From assembly GCA_015501605.1 (NCBI GenBank), contig JADNRZ010000048.1, positions 62,001 to 126,000 of the forward strand: a DNA stretch of 64,000 nucleotides, in the 5' to 3' direction. Position numbers and translations under genes: made by a program. Shown here one piece after another: positions 9,874 to 20,858 of the stretch (position 1 is its first letter; each line of letters begins with the position of its first letter). The DNA comes from Panaeolus papilionaceus (Eukaryota > Basidiomycota > Agaricomycetes > Agaricales). A model generated the notes under the pieces. It worked only from the letters and a program-made list of their open reading frames with translations, was not told the DNA's origin and did no database searches.

Positions 9874-12800
9874 ATGTGTCGTGACTCCAGCAAGCGGCCA
9901 GTGGACGCTTCTGATGCCCAAATCAACAACACCGAAAAAAAAAGGCAACATACATCAGCTCATCCAAATGTTCAACCCCGTGCTGCTCGCGCATCAGTGT
10001 CACAGCTCAACACTGCTCGAGAAGCCACCAAATCTTACAAGTCAACGTCTCAGACACACACACTGACATTGAATGGATCAGGCCGTTTGAGACTAGCTTC
10101 AAACAAGGCATACAAACGAAACGTCGCAGATTCCGCTCTGAAAGATGAGCCCTCTTCAAGTGCTGTCACTGAAGAGCCTCCATCCGAGTCCGTTGTTACT
10201 CAGTCCACACTCAACCCGCCATCCAAGGAAAAGCGGAAGCGACTTCCTCCAAACGTACGTCTCAGCAATATACACTTGGATATACTATTACTAATTATTA
10301 TTATTATTATTTTAACAGTCCCAGCTGAATCTCTGGCTCGGGCTGCGTGACATGATCCTTGACGAGTTTTTGCGACATGACAGGTGCGACAAATCACCTG
10401 TTTGTTGTAAACAGTGTTCGACGGAACCAGGTATATACCGCTGTGGCGATTGCGGCCATGGAAGAGCAATGTATTGTAAGGGTTGCATAGTGACGTTGCA
10501 CGCCAGTTCAGGTCTAGATTTGCATCGTATAGAGGTACGGTTTTCCATATGGTTTATTTACATCACTTTGATTCATACTCGCAATGTTTCTAGAAATGGA
10601 CAGGAACATTTTTTGAAAAAACATCACTGGGTCAACTTGGTCATCGTGTTCAGCTTGGGCACGACGGCGGATCTTGTCCTGTTCCGTTACCCAGCGCTAA
10701 GGGATTTCTCGTCTTTGACCTGCTTGGTGCCCAATATGTGAACATTGATTACTGTGGATGCCCAGACTCAACACCGGATAAGGTCACACAGCTCCTTCGA
10801 AAAAAATGGTTCCCTGCCACAATCAAGAAGCCACACACCGCCTTCACCTTTGAGTGCCTTGATACATTCCACAAATTAACGCACCAGGCAAAGACTACAG
10901 CCTATGACTTTTATCACACAATTCTCCACAAGACTGATAACGCTGGCATTGCCCCAACAATTGTAAGTCTCTGCTGTTGTACTATTTCATATTATCATCT
11001 TACTTAGACTTATTTGTCTAGTACCGTTATGCAGAATTTCAACGAGCATTTCGCTTGTTCCGTAACGTCCTGGCACTTAAGCGTGCTGGACATGGGCAGG
11101 ACCCAACAGGAGTAGATGGTACTCCACAGGGTGGTTTGGCCGTTGAGTGTCCAGCTTGTCCACACCCTGGAAGGAACTTGCCATCGGGATGGGAGCTCGT
11201 TGGAGCATTTCTGTATGTATTCAACCTGCTAGCTCCGTTCAAAGTTTTATTAATTGACCATCCAGATTTCTGTATACTCTATTTATTGCTGTTGACGCCA
11301 ATTTCAAATTGAAGGGAAAGCAACGGCATCTGACTGACGTGGAATTGATGCCAGGAAAGGGCGTCTTTGTGAATGAGAGCGACTATCAGAGGCATTTGAA
11401 GGTTGCAACGGATTTACCGGAGGTATGATTTTCGAGGTTGTCATTTTTTTGGAACTATCAGATCATTACGAGATCACTCCAGACCAGCACATGCGAGTCT
11501 GAACATGATGTGATCGTGAAGGCAACAACAAAGGTCTCGTCATGCTATTCTATCTCAGGAAAGGGTTTAGCTTTATGTTCTTGACATCTTCTGGTTCGTA
11601 AAAATGGGGTGGGTGATCTTCAAGTGGGAGAACGGTGAGTGTTCACATAAAATTACAAAAAATTGGACTGTTGATACTTACACATTACATTTAGCTATGT
11701 AAACATGGACTTCGTAGTCCTTTCATCCCTCGTTGGTTCAGCACTGCGGCGCATCGTTATTACATACGACATTGCGTGTCAATGGTCAAAAAATTTGTAT
11801 AAGAGGATGAAACAATTCCCATCAGCGATGCAAATAGACTCACAGAAGACACAACTTGACTTTGCTGTCCCAAGTTGGCACATCAATGGACATGGTCAGT
11901 CATGTCGCGAGAATTTCAACATCGGATTTATGCCGGGTGCTGCCAGGACGTGCAGAGAAGAGGTTGAGATTCCTTGGTCCATTTCAAATGCGCTTGGTCC
12001 TAGTCTGGCGGAAATGGCCGTTGGAGCACAACACGACACACTCAATGATCATTTCGCTGGCTGGAACTTCCGTCGAATTGTGTCACTTCGTAAATATTTT
12101 AGTTTTAATGTGGTCGTGATTGAACCCATTCTCACACATCTCACCAGGCACTCATCTTATTCGTCGTTTGAAAGAGGCTATTAAGCAAAGCAAACGACAG
12201 GAAGAGATATATGAACAGCTCACCTCAACGTTTGACGAGAGGGTCATTGACACTTGGTCAGATATGATGGATAAATGGAACAACGACCACTCTGCGCCAA
12301 ACCCTTATGAAGAACCTCAATGTGGTAAGTTTAAAGTTACTTTTGCAATATTGTTGTCCTTTTTATTGATTTAAATTACAGGCACGTCGTTGCAGGACGT
12401 TCGGCTTGCGCTAGCTAAGGAGGATGCCATCGCCGCCGAGAAAGGAAATGGTTCAAGTGCGAAACAACCTCTGGGTGCATTTTTCTGGACAGCTTTTGAC
12501 ATTGAGGATAGACAGTGCGTATCATATCGGACTGGTAGTGGTATTATGGGATTTAAGCTAATATTTATACAGATTTACATACAGTCGACGCAATACACCG
12601 AAGCCAACCAAGACACGAAAATCGACCACAAAAGACATGGCCGACAGTCAAGAAAAGGAAAATGTGCTACGACGCACGATGCGACAGTGGCGGGAGGACC
12701 AATTGGTCTACACACCATTCGCGGCGTCCCTTGTTGCCTCCAACCCTCTGCTAAATGACCCGGAGAACCCACCCCCAATCGAGAGCATTCCACTATATCT

Positions 12801-13718
12801 CCCATCATCATTCCCAGCTGATGCTCTTGCATCTATTCCGGAAATTGGCGACAAGGAGCGGCGGATGATGCATTGATGGGGATTCGTCGTCATCGTCGGG
12901 TTCTTCAAACACTGTCAAAATTCAGATCATCCAACATATCTGGCACCGGAAATCGCTATAACACACGTGCAATGGCAGTCTTCACCCAAATCAATGAAAA
13001 GATTGATTTATTGGTCGCTCGGTATCGGAGGGCATGGCAGGCATTGCAGATTTTGGATCCAAACGGGAAATGGTCCATTCGACTACTGGAGCTCAAGCCA
13101 GAAGACATACGCGGACCTGCAAAGACGAAAGAAGACGAAGAGCTCTTCAAGAAGCTAAAGCAGCGGTATGAACCCTCGTGGATTTGGTTGGTGGCGCGGA
13201 TGGCGCTTGGTGAAGCAGAGATTACGGCGGAGTTCCATGAGAGTATGAGAGTGGAGTGGGCAAAAGCAAAGGCCAGAATGATGCGTTGGGTGGAGGAGAG
13301 GTTGCTAGTTCAGGAGGAGATGCGACGGGTGCTGGCATGGTTCAGTTATCGGGCTGACTGGTGGGATAATGCTGCATACCAGCGAACACAGGGGGATGCT
13401 ATAGTGCTGCAGGGAGTTTCAGCATATGCCCATAAGCAAGCCGATATCTGTAGAAAGATGGGGGATCGATGTGGTACTCACTGGCTCCCTGCGATGATCG
13501 AATTAGGCATCACACCTGGGTGGGCTGATAAGTACCCTGCATTGATGTTGGAGATTGAATTAAAAAAGAAGAAATTAGAGGAGGTGAGAAAAGGTAAAAG
13601 TACCATGGTGGCGAAAGGTGGGGACCCCCAAGAGGAGGAAGAGGAGGAGGAGGAGGAGGAGGGAGAGGAGGAGGAACGAACAGATGATGAGGGTTGTGAT
13701 GACGATGGTGATGATTAG
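9874..13718 (+). pseudogene. KDZ-1 transposase (CxC2-type), disrupted
   Basis: Multi-exon transposase of the Kyakuja-Dileera-Zisupton class. After a basic N-terminus comes the cysteine cluster: RCDKSPVCCKQC, YRCGDCGHG, MYCKGC, then LHRIE (10380-10533), which matches the KDZ-associated CxC2 zinc cluster. Then follow YCGCPDS, CPACPHPGRNLP, the catalytic-core blocks AVDANFKLKG (11295), TYDIACQW (11765), HINGHGQSCRE, GAQHDTLNDHF (12030), and a helical, acidic C-terminus. Introns of about 50 bp are clear (for example 10254-10318, 12320-12381). Two breaks are seen: an in-frame TGA at 11582-11584, where the family has Arg in the CARH block, and an apparent one-base shift near 12860. It is followed directly by the right subterminal array of Element B. 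Confidence 0.85.
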
Positions 13719-13734
13719 ATAATATTTATGTTTA

Positions 13735-14165
13735 TTTTTATGACAGATTGATAAGAATTTCGCATCGTAAACGATAACCTTACTCTACATTATAATTTCG
13801 TCATGTTAGTCGATAAGAATCGTTGAATAAATTTATGAGAATTATGTGAGAATCACATTAGAATCGCGCACGGTGACTACCTAAGAATCGCATTAAAATC
13901 GCGCACTGTTCCCTCATAAGAATCGCATTAAAATCGCGCATGGTGACTACCTAAGAATCGCATTACAATCGCGCATGGTTCACTCATAATAATTGCATTA
14001 GAATTGCGCACAGTTCATTCATAAGAATTGCATTACAATCGTGCACAGTTTACTCATAAGAATCGCATTACAATCGCGCACAGTGGCCACATAAGAATTG
14101 CAGACAACAAGGTTTGAAACACATAAGAATCGCACACAGGAAATGCATAAGAATGAATCAGAATG
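13735..14165 (-). repeat. Element B right subterminal array (ATAAGAATCGC type)
   Basis: About ten units of the form ATAAGAATCGCATTAAAATC followed by GCGC and a variable spacer, roughly 38-40 bp apart, becoming irregular at both edges. The core is the reverse complement of the array at 2960-3440. It starts just after the KDZ-1 stop codon. Confidence 0.8.
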
Positions 14166-14227
14166 GCAAAATCATTATAATTCCCCCGGCTGCTGGTTAG
14201 AACTAGTACTGGGAACAGGTCGGTGGC

Positions 14228-14237
14228 TCTTAAGAAT
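14228..14237. repeat. Direct repeat at right edge of Element B
   Basis: TCTTAAGAAT, the partner of 2918-2927. Confidence 0.65.
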
Positions 14238-14261
14238 TTTGGCAGTTAGTAGTGCATAATG

Positions 14262-14583
14262 GGCTCACCCCTTTTCTATAGACAATCAATCGTTGATGCG
14301 CTTCATACAATGCCAACTGCTTCTGGTACTCTTCGTCATCAAGAAGCTCTGGGCTTGGAGGTTCTAGTTCTTCATCCGGTGCATCGTAATCGATGTTCTT
14401 CAGGTGCTCTTCACTTGGCTCTTGTTCGTGCGGCAGCTCAATTGGGTATACCTTGAAATAACGACGCTGGATCCTTGCAACGGCATCTTTGGCATAACCC
14501 CCAATAACACCTGCGGCATACTCGGGTTTGGCGTCGAGGATAAACTGAGCTCTGGATCCCTGAAATGCGCTGCGAGCTGGCAT
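14262..14583 (-). pseudogene. HMG-like transposon accessory gene, 5' part
   Basis: First exon of the gene whose remainder lies at 873-2925. It starts at the ATG at 14583 (MPARSAFQGSR) and contains EYAAGVIGGYAKDAV, RRYFKVYPIELPHEQEPSEE and an acidic stretch DAPDEELEPPSPELLDDEEY, then IVYRKG. These blocks match the N-terminal region of the same agaricomycete family as the distant 3' part. A donor-like GTGAGC and branch-like CTAAC follow, so Element B probably landed at or beside an intron. The exact frame at the junction could not be settled by eye. Confidence 0.68.
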
Positions 14584-15155
14584 TGATCTCAGGCGACTGT
14601 CTATACATGTTAAATCAATAAAGAGACTGAAACTCTGGGTAACTTGGATGCTCACATTAGACGGGTTTGTGTTTGACTTGATGTGGACACCTCCTGGCTG
14701 GGAATGGGGTGACGGTGCTGAAGACTATATTATAGTGGGTAAGTGGATACCAGAAAGGTTGAGGTTTCTGCAGGTTTTGTCGCAACTGTCTGGAAGGATA
14801 CGTGGATACAATGAAACTGTTTCATTCTGTTTTGTTAGTGTTCTCAAATACTTGGTTTCTGTGTACCTTGTACCTACTCGATTTGAGCCAGATTTGTATA
14901 CAGAACCCGATATAGTCAACAGCGCCGTTTTGAAGCGCGTCTTCTTGAAAAGATTTAACACCCCATTCAGATACAGATATATGTGTTTTTTTTTAAAAAA
15001 AAACGGAGAAGGGTCCATTCTCAGATCAGATCTGAGAGTGACCAGCAGAAGTCAGAACAGTCACTTGCTTAATATCTAGGCGAATTTTTCTCTTTTCAAA
15101 TACCCCATTGTACTCACAGTTCACTTCTTCTAGCACCCCATTGTCTATCCCATCC
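14584..15155. other. Spacer, no gene recognised
   Basis: Contains a possible promoter for the HMG-like gene (minus) and for the gene that starts at 15156 (plus). A short T8/A8 palindrome-like run sits at 14983-15002 and GATCAGATCTGA at about 15024. Open frames here are short and without recognisable motifs. Confidence 0.4.
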
Positions 15156-16243
15156 ATGCAGCTGCCAAATGTCACACCTAACACCTCAAAGGATACAGAG
15201 AACATTCCACCTGCGACAACATTTGGTAAGTCATACATCCTTGAAACAATCGCTCTGTAGTATCATGCTGAGCACTGAGGTCATGTTTCAGGAAAACGTC
15301 GTTCTTCCCATAAGCGTGGGGCACCGTTTATAGGACTTGGTCGTGTTTCCCAAACAGAGGAGCAAAAGCGTAAACGTGAAGATGCGCACACCGCCGCATC
15401 TATTCATTCGACACGACCAGTGAAATCCAGAAAGATCATTCGCCTATCTTATGAATATGAAAGGCCTGCCAACCTTAGCTCAAGCATCGACCGTGGTCCT
15501 GGATCACTCTATGATCTGCTAATGAGAAGCGAGGCAACTCTCAAGACAATGCCATTGTAATTCCGGCGTCGCCTGGGGAGAGTCCTGGCCGTGACTTTTT
15601 TGAGACCCCATTACCCTATATTCCAGAAGCCCTTCCCTCCCTTCCCCCTCCTTCACACTCGTATCCCGACAATTCGCCTCTTCCAAATCCTCACCTCAAT
15701 CTCACCGATGCTCAACGTCGTCAAAAGCTGTACGAATTTGGTCGTGCGCCTCAGAGTCTTCCTCGAAAGAGCACACATCAAGCTACAGCTGCGACCAGGA
15801 AGAAAACGAACATCATAAACCCATTCCTTCCACGCTACCACAAAGTTGATGGTAAGCGCGTCAGGATTGTGAGCGACGGCTCTGATGTGGAAAATCCCAA
15901 CTCAACTCGAAACCTAAAACGCCGGAGATTTTATCGTGCTGTCATCTTACAGCAGATGATGTTCCACAGACTTTTCCCCCCTGTCCAGGCTGAGTTAATG
16001 CGCAGGCCCATGAAGGCAGTTCTCAAAGAGCTCGCTGACATAACACAACGTCGGGAGTACATCCAGCTTTACGTCCTCCCTCATATTCATGGTCGTCAGT
16101 TTCGCCCTGTTCTCAACCATATCATCGCGGTCCGTGGACGTCTCCCTCGTGATTTTCAAACTGAACCAGTGGAGGGACCCTCAACATTCTGGTTCCTTCT
16201 CTATACCTCATTTGCTGAGTGGGATAGGCAACGAATCCATTAA
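15156..16243 (+). pseudogene. Hypothetical basic nuclear-type protein in Element A
   Basis: The ATG at 15156 opens a short exon (MQLPNVTPNTS), followed by an intron of about 65 bp ending at 15290 and a longer coding stretch. It has basic patches (KRRSSHKRG, KSRKIIRL, RKKTN, NLKRRRF) and a C-terminal helical domain with LQQMMFHRLFPP and KAVLKELADITQRREY (15945-16070). Between the exon 2 stop at about 15558 and the clear downstream frame (IPASPGESPGRDFFE) the frame changes by one base, so either a small intron or a frameshift is present. I do not recognise the family. It is on the same strand as the KDZ transposase of Element A and may be one of its cargo genes. Confidence 0.45.
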
Positions 16244-17374
16244 TCTTTTCCCTTCCCTCCATATCTACTCTCCGTCTATTTACATACCACCCTTTAGTAT
16301 TCAATCCTATTCCTGTGGCTATAAATTTATGACTTCACCCTTTGTTTGCCTCGTTGTTCATCCCGTTTTCCCGCTATTTATACCTTCGCTCTTAACGTTC
16401 GCCTTGTTATTCATCCTGTTTTACTGCTATTTATACCCTCGCTCTTAACTGTATGCTTGCTGACCTCAAGTCGTATTGTCCTTCCGCTCTCTTACCACTG
16501 TCTTTTGTCTTCTATCTTACCTAGTCACAAGTTATGTCTATGTTCTCCAGTATGTAGCTAAGTATATTATGTTCCATGACGATATGAATTATGAATATGA
16601 ATACCATATGCCAAATTTATGTATGACTACTAGGACCTCTTGAAAGCTGGCCCCGCCTGATTAGCATTCTCTCTGTTCTCTCTAAACTGGTAAATTGTGG
16701 TAAGCTAGCTACAAGCTCGCCTAGCGACCCACATAGGCAACGATGCTGAATCCAGGTTAACGGAGCAGTGCCGAACCCTGGTAGATAGGACCCAATGGGC
16801 ATTCAACTGCGCACTGTCAGGAAACCCTTGAGGCTCGGTATATGGAGCTTTGAAAAGCACTGATGTCAATTGGCATCCCGCCACCAACATTTGATGCTGT
16901 CGCAACTGGAGAATGATAATGAGACTCATAGTTCCACCGAATCACTAGAATAGGCAGTGGCGTCCACCCTGCTTATTATGTTACTCACAGACGCTGCCGT
17001 TTCATATTACAAAAGCGCGCTGCAATGTCTCAATATGCACACCCGAGGCGCACCCGTGGCACCTCCAGACCTGTAGCCCCGGGCAAAACAATAAATTGGG
17101 CTCAAAACATTCATCAACTGCATTCTAGTGATGGTAGCTTGAAGCCAAATGATTCATTTTTACTGATGGTAAACTGTGAGCCCTGAAAACGGGCACATAG
17201 TAATTAGCCGCGTCAGATAATTTGTACAATATGGGTCAGTCCCTTACTCAGCAAGGCTTGGATTAATTCAAACATCTACTCCTATTGAAGCCGGTAACCT
17301 GAATCATAAGTATGTAAACACAAAACCAAGTCCTAAACTAAATGGTATCCGAAACGAACGGACCCATTAGCAAA
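16244..17374. other. Gene-poor spacer in Element A
   Basis: Starts with a T/C-rich 3' flank holding a partial direct duplication (the CGTTGTTCATCCCGTTTTCC string near 16350 resembles TTGTTATTCATCCTGTTTTAC near 16405). The rest shows no convincing open frame, repeat or RNA. Confidence 0.4.
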
Positions 17375-17907
17375 CTATGCAATGGACTCCAAATCATGCA
17401 AGTTGCCCCCTTGAGCTATCCACTCTTGATACTCCTGCTCGTCGCGTAGCCGGGCTTCATGCCACTTTTTGTCACGTCTAAAATCGAGATCAGGTTCAGT
17501 CAGCCTAGCTGTTTTGGTTACAACGTTACAAGAAAAATCGTACTGATACTGCCATGCCTTGACATTCAGAGCCAGTCGGTTTTTCTCTCTGTATTGCGCT
17601 TGGTTGACTCGATGTCGGGCTCTACGAAGATCAGCTTGTGTGGAATCTTCATGCTCTCGTTTACTGCATAATTAAAATTGAGCAAAAGTTTAATACTGCC
17701 AGGATTGACACAGTTTTCAAGTTATAACATACTTGTCAGCCCTTTGCCTTGCACGCTGCCGTTCTTGGTCAAGATTGCTGGAATGCGCGGTTAATGGAAT
17801 ATGTTATCGTGTCCCTTGACTCGAATTTTTTAGGAAACTTACTTTCGGTAGTAATCTCGTCGTTGAACTCTACGCTTCTCTTTGGTTGTATGCCTTGAGG
17901 AAGTCAT
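17375..17907 (-). CDS. Small basic coiled-coil-type protein
   Basis: Start ATG at 17907, stop at 17375. I read at least three exons: MTSSRHTTKEKRRVQRRDYY, then a DQERQRARQRADK exon after an intron ending CATTCCAG, then KREHEDSTQADLRRARHRV and NQAQYREKNRLALN after an intron ending ATTATGCAG; a fourth intron near 17520 is possible. The protein is short (about 110-130 residues), very rich in Arg/Lys/Gln/Glu and likely helical. A similar YREKNR-type repeat occurs in agaricomycete proteins of unknown role. It lies about 650 bp downstream of the TET gene on the same strand. Function unknown; nucleic-acid binding is only a guess. Confidence 0.5.
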
Positions 17908-18553
17908 GATGATGGTTGAAAGATGAGGAGTTCAAACAAGGTGAATGCTTCAAATAGCCGAAAAGTCGGGCGCATTTACATGACTCAAAAAGGTAGTAAT
18001 TTCCAGATTAGTCTACAATCCTTTATATCTACTAAGATTACAGATCCCCAGTTAATTAGAAGGCAAATGTCGAGTCTAAGTACGCATGTACTAGAGCAGA
18101 GACCGGAACAGAATCGATGAAAAGTGCATTCAAGAGGTCATTTTCGTTGATTACAGACGTTGTAACTCAACACCCCCAGATAATGTATGTTTCAATGGGG
18201 GATGGTTGTCACCTTACTTGTCCTAATTGACTTAACCGTCCCATTCTGTGTTTCGATTAGAGCATATGTCCTGTTGCCTAACCGCACATTAAACACGTAG
18301 AATTTATAACTTCTCTTGTCCACTCCACATATTGACAAAGATATTGACAAGTGAGCCTCTTAATCAATAAATATCGAACAATTTGTCAGGGGTGTTTATG
18401 ACATGCCACGAAATCACCTTGAACTCTTGAGGAGTGCAAGCAACATGTTCCAGAGAAGCACACGTAAAAATATGAGAAAGGAAAGCATCTAATATTCATT
18501 CATATGTAAAATATATGCGTAGGAAACAAATAAGGACGTTGTAATAAAGAGGA
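17908..18553. other. Spacer between small basic gene and TET gene
   Basis: Both neighbours are on minus, so this should hold the promoter of the small gene and the 3' end of the TET gene. No gene or repeat is recognised. Confidence 0.4.
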
Positions 18554-20625
18554 TTAAACTTGAATATGAAGACGAGGTAGAAGAGCAAGGCCGTTCTCCC
18601 ACCTCTTGCGGAGCTTTTCGTCTATCTCTTTCAGTTGCGATTTGCTCTTGGAAGCCTGGTATTCCTTCTGGGACTGAAACTCTTGATCCACCCATCTGAA
18701 TATCGCTCCAGCAGTGTACTGTGTAAAGGAATATCTGTGTTCATGGGGTTGAATGGGTGTGTTTGAATGTGCGATTACAGCGGAAGGTATAAGGACAAGG
18801 GAACCTGGTGGAAACTCTACAACTATCTTGCAATCCCAGAGTACAAGGTGTCCCCCTAAGGTGGGGTCATAGTCTCCCAATGCCACAATTGCGCACCATC
18901 CGTAAGCTAGATTGGCGAGGTCGGTATGGGGGAAACATACTGTGCAAGGGCCCATGTTGTATGTTGTCGCACTGAAAACGCTGCGTGGAAACGGTCTTTC
19001 GAGGTTGGGGTATTTTCTGTAAATTGCAGCAGAAGTATCTTCATAGTACTTGTAGAGCTGCGGTGCCCAGCTGGCGAAAACAGCTGTAGAATTAAGAGAC
19101 GTCATTACTAACTGAAGGTGTGAATGACAGGGAACATACAGGAAGAAAAATCTGAAATTCTTCGAAAAGCGGGTGCCCTGTTGAGTCGCTGAATAATTTG
19201 GCAATTCTTCTTGGTGTCTCTGTGCGAAATATTACGAGGGCGAACTTGGCCGCCTCCATGAGATATACCACAGCGGAGAATGGGGAAGGGCCCACGAGGG
19301 CGTTGATGGTGCTCGTCTTTGCTGAACTGACACTCTCCTCTGGCTGCCTCAAGGAGGTTAGCTGCAACGACTACATCTTGCTTCCAAGAAGGTTCGTCGG
19401 GTTGTCCTCCAAGATGAGCAATCATTCTTCCTTCGGTGTCCAAGATGGGCTTCGGCGTACTGGATTTACATTAGTGAATGTTGGCAACCATCAAATATCA
19501 CAGATATGCACATTCCATCCCATTTTACCAGCCGAAATTTAAAACGCGACGATTCACCCACCAGATCGTCCAACACATAAGTCGTTTCGCAGTCGTATGT
19601 CGATTTCTTCCCCACATAGGCATTCTTGGTGTAATTACTGCTGTGTTTCATGTCGTTTGCACATTGAACGGGTTGCATTCTTTCCACATGTCTGTGGTGA
19701 ACCTTGGACGAGACGGGTGGCATAGGTACACTGGATTCGGCCTGACGTTGCTTCTTTTTCTTCCTATTGGCCTTGCTATGTCGTTTATTCCTTCGTTCTT
19801 GTGTTTCAATGCTGCAAGAGTTGCGGCTCTCTGATCCTCGCTACCCTCAGTGGTGTCCAACCTCTGTCCCTCTTCTTTTCTCGTCCTTGCCCTCTTCCTC
19901 TTCCTGGTTGGTTTCGATGAGACGTTTTCGGTGAGAGCATCTGGTGTAATGATGGGCGTCATGTCCTGCAAAGCCGTGATCGTTCCTTCGATTATCGCAG
20001 AATGGTGGAGGTGGGGAATCCTATCTGTAATTAGGTGTGTCAAAAGTGAAAGAAAATAATAAAATTTTGAAGAGGAGCTTACCATCAACCATTATCGGAG
20101 TGGCGCATGGCGTTGTCTCCAGAGATGTAAGCGGGGATGAACTCAGAAAAAGGGACGTGAGGAGGTCGTCTGCCGGGTCCTCAGCCTGTTGAGATGCGAG
20201 GGCTTTCCGGACAAGGTCACAAAGATCAAAGGAGGGATCTGTGATGTGGACAGCATCGCCGCTGAAATCCTTCAAAATATTAATACATTTTATCCTTTTA
20301 TCTGCTCCCATGCTCACCTTCTTCAAACCTCCGTCCGATTCATAGCTCTAGTATAGTGAATTGGCTACTAATTAGTATGTGGGCGTCGTTGATTCAATAT
20401 AAACCGCGAGGCTTACCTTATAGTCGCTGATGTCGGGATTACGACTGGAAAAAGCCTGTATGTGAGAAAATGAGTACAAGGTCGTGCATGAATGCAATTA
20501 TGAAGGTATGATGAAGGTTAAAGAACAACATGGGGCAGGTCGCACATTTCCGTGCATGGATACAGCGACTTGCCCTCCACATTGTTCACAAGTGCAGCCA
20601 CCAAGAAAATGAAAAAACTTACCAT
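18554..20625 (-). CDS. TET/JBP-type 2-oxoglutarate/Fe(II) dioxygenase
   Basis: I read a start ATG at 20623-20625 followed at once by an intron, then short exons and the catalytic exons; the protein is about 500 residues. The N-terminal half has basic patches (PTRKRKRARTRK, GRKRSNVRP) that could target the nucleus. The fungal TET/JBP core follows: TEGRMIAHLGGQP, the GPFPILRCGISHGGGQ block, an intron at about 19083-19138, then the double-stranded beta-helix with the iron ligands FPHTDLAN (HxD) and IAHSNT (distal His), GGHLVLWD, FPPGSLVLIPSA, and HRYSFTQYTAG, where Arg would bind 2-oxoglutarate. All key residues are present and no stop is seen. Such enzymes oxidise 5-methylcytosine in DNA. It is divergent from the KDZ transposase 233 bp away and lies inside the Element A repeats. 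Confidence 0.9.
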
Positions 20626-20764
20626 CTTTTCTGATGTTGCCCTCGTTCCTGCTAATTATTTCTTGATTTTAATAGTAACTTGATGATTGTGTAACTTGGA
20701 ATGGATGGTGAGCTTCAACATGAGTGGCGTTTACAAGACAATCAACAAACGACATGCGAAACTG

Positions 20765-20774
20765 ATCACGTGAT
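20765..20774. promoter_or_regulatory. CACGTG palindrome (E-box-like)
   Basis: ATCACGTGAT, a perfect 10-bp palindrome with a CACGTG core, the binding word of many basic helix-loop-helix factors. It touches the 51-bp palindrome that follows. Confidence 0.5.
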
Positions 20775-20823
20775 GATCCCAAAGTGGCGAACTTAGACTC
20801 TAAGTTCGCCACTTTGGGATCAT
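20773..20823. repeat. 51-bp perfect palindrome
   Basis: Arms of 25 bp (20773-20797 and 20799-20823) pair perfectly around a single central base at 20798. The arm includes CCCAAAGTGGCGAACTTAG. It sits 36 bp before the KDZ-2 start codon and about 150 bp before the TET start codon. Candidate operator, hairpin or transposase-binding site. Confidence 0.95.
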
Positions 20824-20858
20824 TCACCATAAGCATTCCAATCATCATTCACGTTCTC

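Larger units (their letters stand above)
2928..14227. mobile_element. Element B: KDZ transposon nested in Element A
   Basis: An 11.3-kb insertion that separates the two halves of the HMG-like gene. It carries, from left to right, a subterminal repeat array, an accessory gene on minus (itself hit by a Tc1 element), a hypothetical gene and a KDZ transposase on plus, and a second subterminal array in opposite orientation. The two ends share an imperfect terminal inverted repeat: the string TTCTAACCAGC lies at the same distance from both ends (about 2953 left; reverse complement about 14195 right). Flanking direct repeats of up to 10 bp support an insertion event. Confidence 0.75.
20626..20858. 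promoter_or_regulatory. Divergent promoter region, TET and KDZ-2
   Basis: Only 233 bp separate the TET start codon (minus) from the KDZ-2 start codon (plus). The region holds a CACGTG-centred palindrome at 20765-20774 and a 51-bp palindrome at 20773-20823. Joint control of the two genes is inferred from the arrangement. Confidence 0.7.

Noticed and set aside
11582..11584. TGA read as selenocysteine or reassigned codon in the transposon genes.
   Set aside because: Fungi of this group lack known selenoprotein machinery, and normal genes here also use TGA as a terminator; Arg codons in relatives explain the positions better.
13735..14165. Regular repeats with spacers that resemble a CRISPR array.
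   Set aside because: Repeat units drift, spacers are related to each other, the genome is eukaryotic, and the array is mirrored at the other end of the element.
14648..15079. Plus-strand open frame with MLTLDGFVFDL.
   Set aside because: It overlaps the promoter side of the HMG-like gene, has no recognisable motif and includes a T8/A8 run; coding status not supported.
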